Source of the DNA: MGIIb-Q1 sp964342465
GTDB taxonomy: Archaea; Thermoplasmatota; Poseidoniia; Poseidoniales; Thalassarchaeaceae
NCBI GenBank assembly: GCA_964342465.1
Contig: CAYFFQ010000008.1
Span: 10,449 to 74,448 of the forward strand
Direction: 5' to 3'
DNA: 64,000 nt
Below the pieces are notes generated by a model, which saw only the letters and a list, made by a program, of their open reading frames with translations, did not search any database and had not been told where the DNA came from. Below, piece after piece: positions 62,930-64,000 of the stretch. The number at the start of each line of letters is the position of its first letter. Positions within the stretch are counted from its first letter, which is position 1. The position numbers and the translations under genes are program-made.

Positions 62930-63925
62930 GTGAACGAGCGACAGCCGTGGTATGAACCCCTTCGTCGCTCGCTCATCAACATGCCAGACATAGTTCTGCT
63001 TTCAACAGCCTTGCTCGCCATCGGAATCATCGTCTATGATTCGATTAACAACCTCAGAGTGACCAATCAGAGGGAATGGGTCCTTCTCGCCGTCACCGAC
63101 CTCGTTCTACTTGGCTATTTCGTAGTCATCCTCGCTGATTCCCACTCGAAAAGTGAGGACAGGGTGCAGTGGTGGAGGTGGAACGCTCTCTCGATTATCG
63201 CCCTCTTTCCCCTCTTCGCAACGACCATTCCAGGGTTCGGGTGGGCAGGGGTCTTGCGATTCTTTCTGCTGATACCGGCGATTCAGGCGATTTTCAGGAT
63301 GCTCAATCTAGCGGATGATGGGGAGGTGTCCATCCAACAGCGAATCACCCACCTTTTCATCATCGTCACCCTGTTGATTCTTGCGGGGGGGGTTCTCACC
63401 CTAATGTTCGAACTGAAATTCGAAGAAGTGTGCAAGGCTGATGTGACTTGTGATGAGAGTGAGTTGGTTCTCAATCTCGAAGATGCAATCTGGTGGGCCG
63501 TCGAGACGACCACGACAGTAGGTTATGGTGAGTATGCACCGAAGTCTCTCGGAGCGCGGGTGGTGGCGACGATGTTGCTTTTTGTCGGCATTGGTGTGGT
63601 CGGAACCCTCGCCGCAACCCTCTCCCAACTCTTCTTCTCCAACCAGATGTGGCGAAATACTCAGAGGGAGGATTTCCTCACCCGTCTTCACCTTCTCACT
63701 GACCTGCATGACCGTGGCGACCTCTCCGATACACAATTCGAGAGGGCTAAGCGTAGGTTGGTTGAAACGACGCAGGAGGACGAGAGGATTTTGTCCACAT
63801 TATCATCACCTCAGGTCGCTATCTCGGAAGAGAAGTCGCTTGAGATAAGTGACCGCCGCCAGCGACTGGAGGAAGCGAGACAGTTCTTCTCCGAAGTAGC
63901 CGAGAACGGTGAGAGAGACGAATGA
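62930..63925 (+). CDS. Potassium channel, VIC-type, with cytoplasmic tail
   Basis: A 331-residue channel subunit. There are about four membrane helices (roughly 20-38, 50-68, 85-122, 143-162), then a pore region with selectivity filter TTTTVGYGEYAP (TVGYG at 196-200) and the last helix at about 212-236. Two extracellular Cys (168 and 174) lie in the turret. A charged cytoplasmic tail contains a SHOCT-like helix pair (LTDLHDRGDLSDTQFERAKR) and no RCK domain. GTG 62930. Overlaps the next frame by ATGA. Probably a K+ leak or voltage-type channel; the first helices lack an obvious S4 Arg ladder. Confidence 0.88.
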   Translation: MNERQPWYEPLRRSLINMPDIVLLSTALLAIGIIVYDSINNLRVTNQREWVLLAVTDLVLLGYFVVILADSHSKSEDRVQWWRWNALSIIALFPLFATTIPGFGWAGVLRFFLLIPAIQAIFRMLNLADDGEVSIQQRITHLFIIVTLLILAGGVLTLMFELKFEEVCKADVTCDESELVLNLEDAIWWAVETTTTVGYGEYAPKSLGARVVATMLLFVGIGVVGTLAATLSQLFFSNQMWRNTQREDFLTRLHLLTDLHDRGDLSDTQFERAKRRLVETTQEDERILSTLSSPQVAISEEKSLEISDRRQRLEEARQFFSEVAENGERDE

Positions 63926-64000
63926 GTTTTGAGAAGCGTAAGCGCGGTTGTGGGTCTTATGGCCTGCGGCACCTGAAATGTCCCTTACCACCTGACCTGT
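63922..64000 (+). CDS. Partial reading frame continuing past the window edge
   Basis: ATG 63922 overlaps the channel stop as ATGA and the frame is open to the end (about 26 codons, starting MSFEKRKRGCGSYGLRHLKC). Basic and Cys-containing; no family visible. The coupling to the channel suggests a real operon partner. Confidence 0.4.
   Translation, partial: MSFEKRKRGCGSYGLRHLKCPLPPDL

Overview
The window looks like a piece of the genome of a planktonic, aerobic, heterotrophic euryarchaeon close to Marine Group II/III (Poseidoniia and relatives, Thermoplasmatota). This is inferred from gene content alone. It carries the archaeal entry to the shikimate pathway (ADH synthase, 3-dehydroquinate synthase II, GHMP-type shikimate kinase), an archaeal RibL-type FAD synthase and RibB, archaeal MoxR/DUF58 genes and two Bat-like HTH_10 regulators. 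These sit beside bacterial-looking genes: class alpha riboflavin synthase, xanthine-dehydrogenase-family subunits, acyl-CoA dehydrogenase, a glycerolipid-type acyltransferase and a branched-chain amino acid ABC transporter. No rRNA, tRNA, CRISPR array or transposase was recognised.

Layout. 0-5.5 kb: a GFA-like protein, an FtsX/MacB-type ABC exporter (permease and ATPase) and a divergent HTH_10 regulator. 5.5-12.1 kb: endonuclease IV, then an aromatic amino acid operon (ADH synthase, DHQ synthase II, shikimate kinase, chorismate synthase) followed by aspartate kinase, whose pathway supplies the aspartate semialdehyde used by ADH synthase. 12.6-17.7 kb (minus): a MoxR/DUF58/DUF4350-like/membrane-protein operon. 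18.1-23.5 kb (minus): a secreted protein and a three-subunit molybdenum hydroxylase; its likely maturation genes (xdhC and a MobA-like transferase) are at 42.5-44.1 kb. 23.6-28.5 kb: a membrane acyltransferase, and divergently a large CD36-like exoprotein. 29.1-36.5 kb: a compact liv transporter with a double binding protein, a fused LivH-LivM permease, LivG and LivF. 37.9-41.9 kb: a giant polytopic membrane protein. 44.2-45.6 kb: an AT-rich island with a frameshifted secreted protein. 45.6-53.8 kb (minus): acyl-CoA dehydrogenase, a Ca2+/cation antiporter, a fused 2-oxoacid dehydrogenase E1 coupled to a receiver-domain protein, and a MoeZ-like E1/rhodanese. 54.4-57.1 kb: riboflavin/FAD genes. 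57.6-64 kb: a TIM-barrel protein with an acidic tail, a CRTAC1/UnbV-like surface protein, thioredoxin reductase and a K+ channel.

Two kinds of non-coding structure stand out. First, a 0.4-0.5 kb interspersed element occurs three times (28.5, 41.9 and 57.6 kb). Each copy starts a few to about 15 bases after the stop codon of a gene on the same strand, and the copies share a chain of hairpins, at least one with clear compensatory base changes. Its 3' module is tandemly amplified at 37.4-37.9 kb. Second, many intergenic gaps hold unrelated minisatellites with a period of about 60-72 bp, and some arrays are read in frame. Both 100-N assembly gaps fall in such arrays. One gap breaks the apparent reading frame of the fused liv permease, which can be restored by hand.
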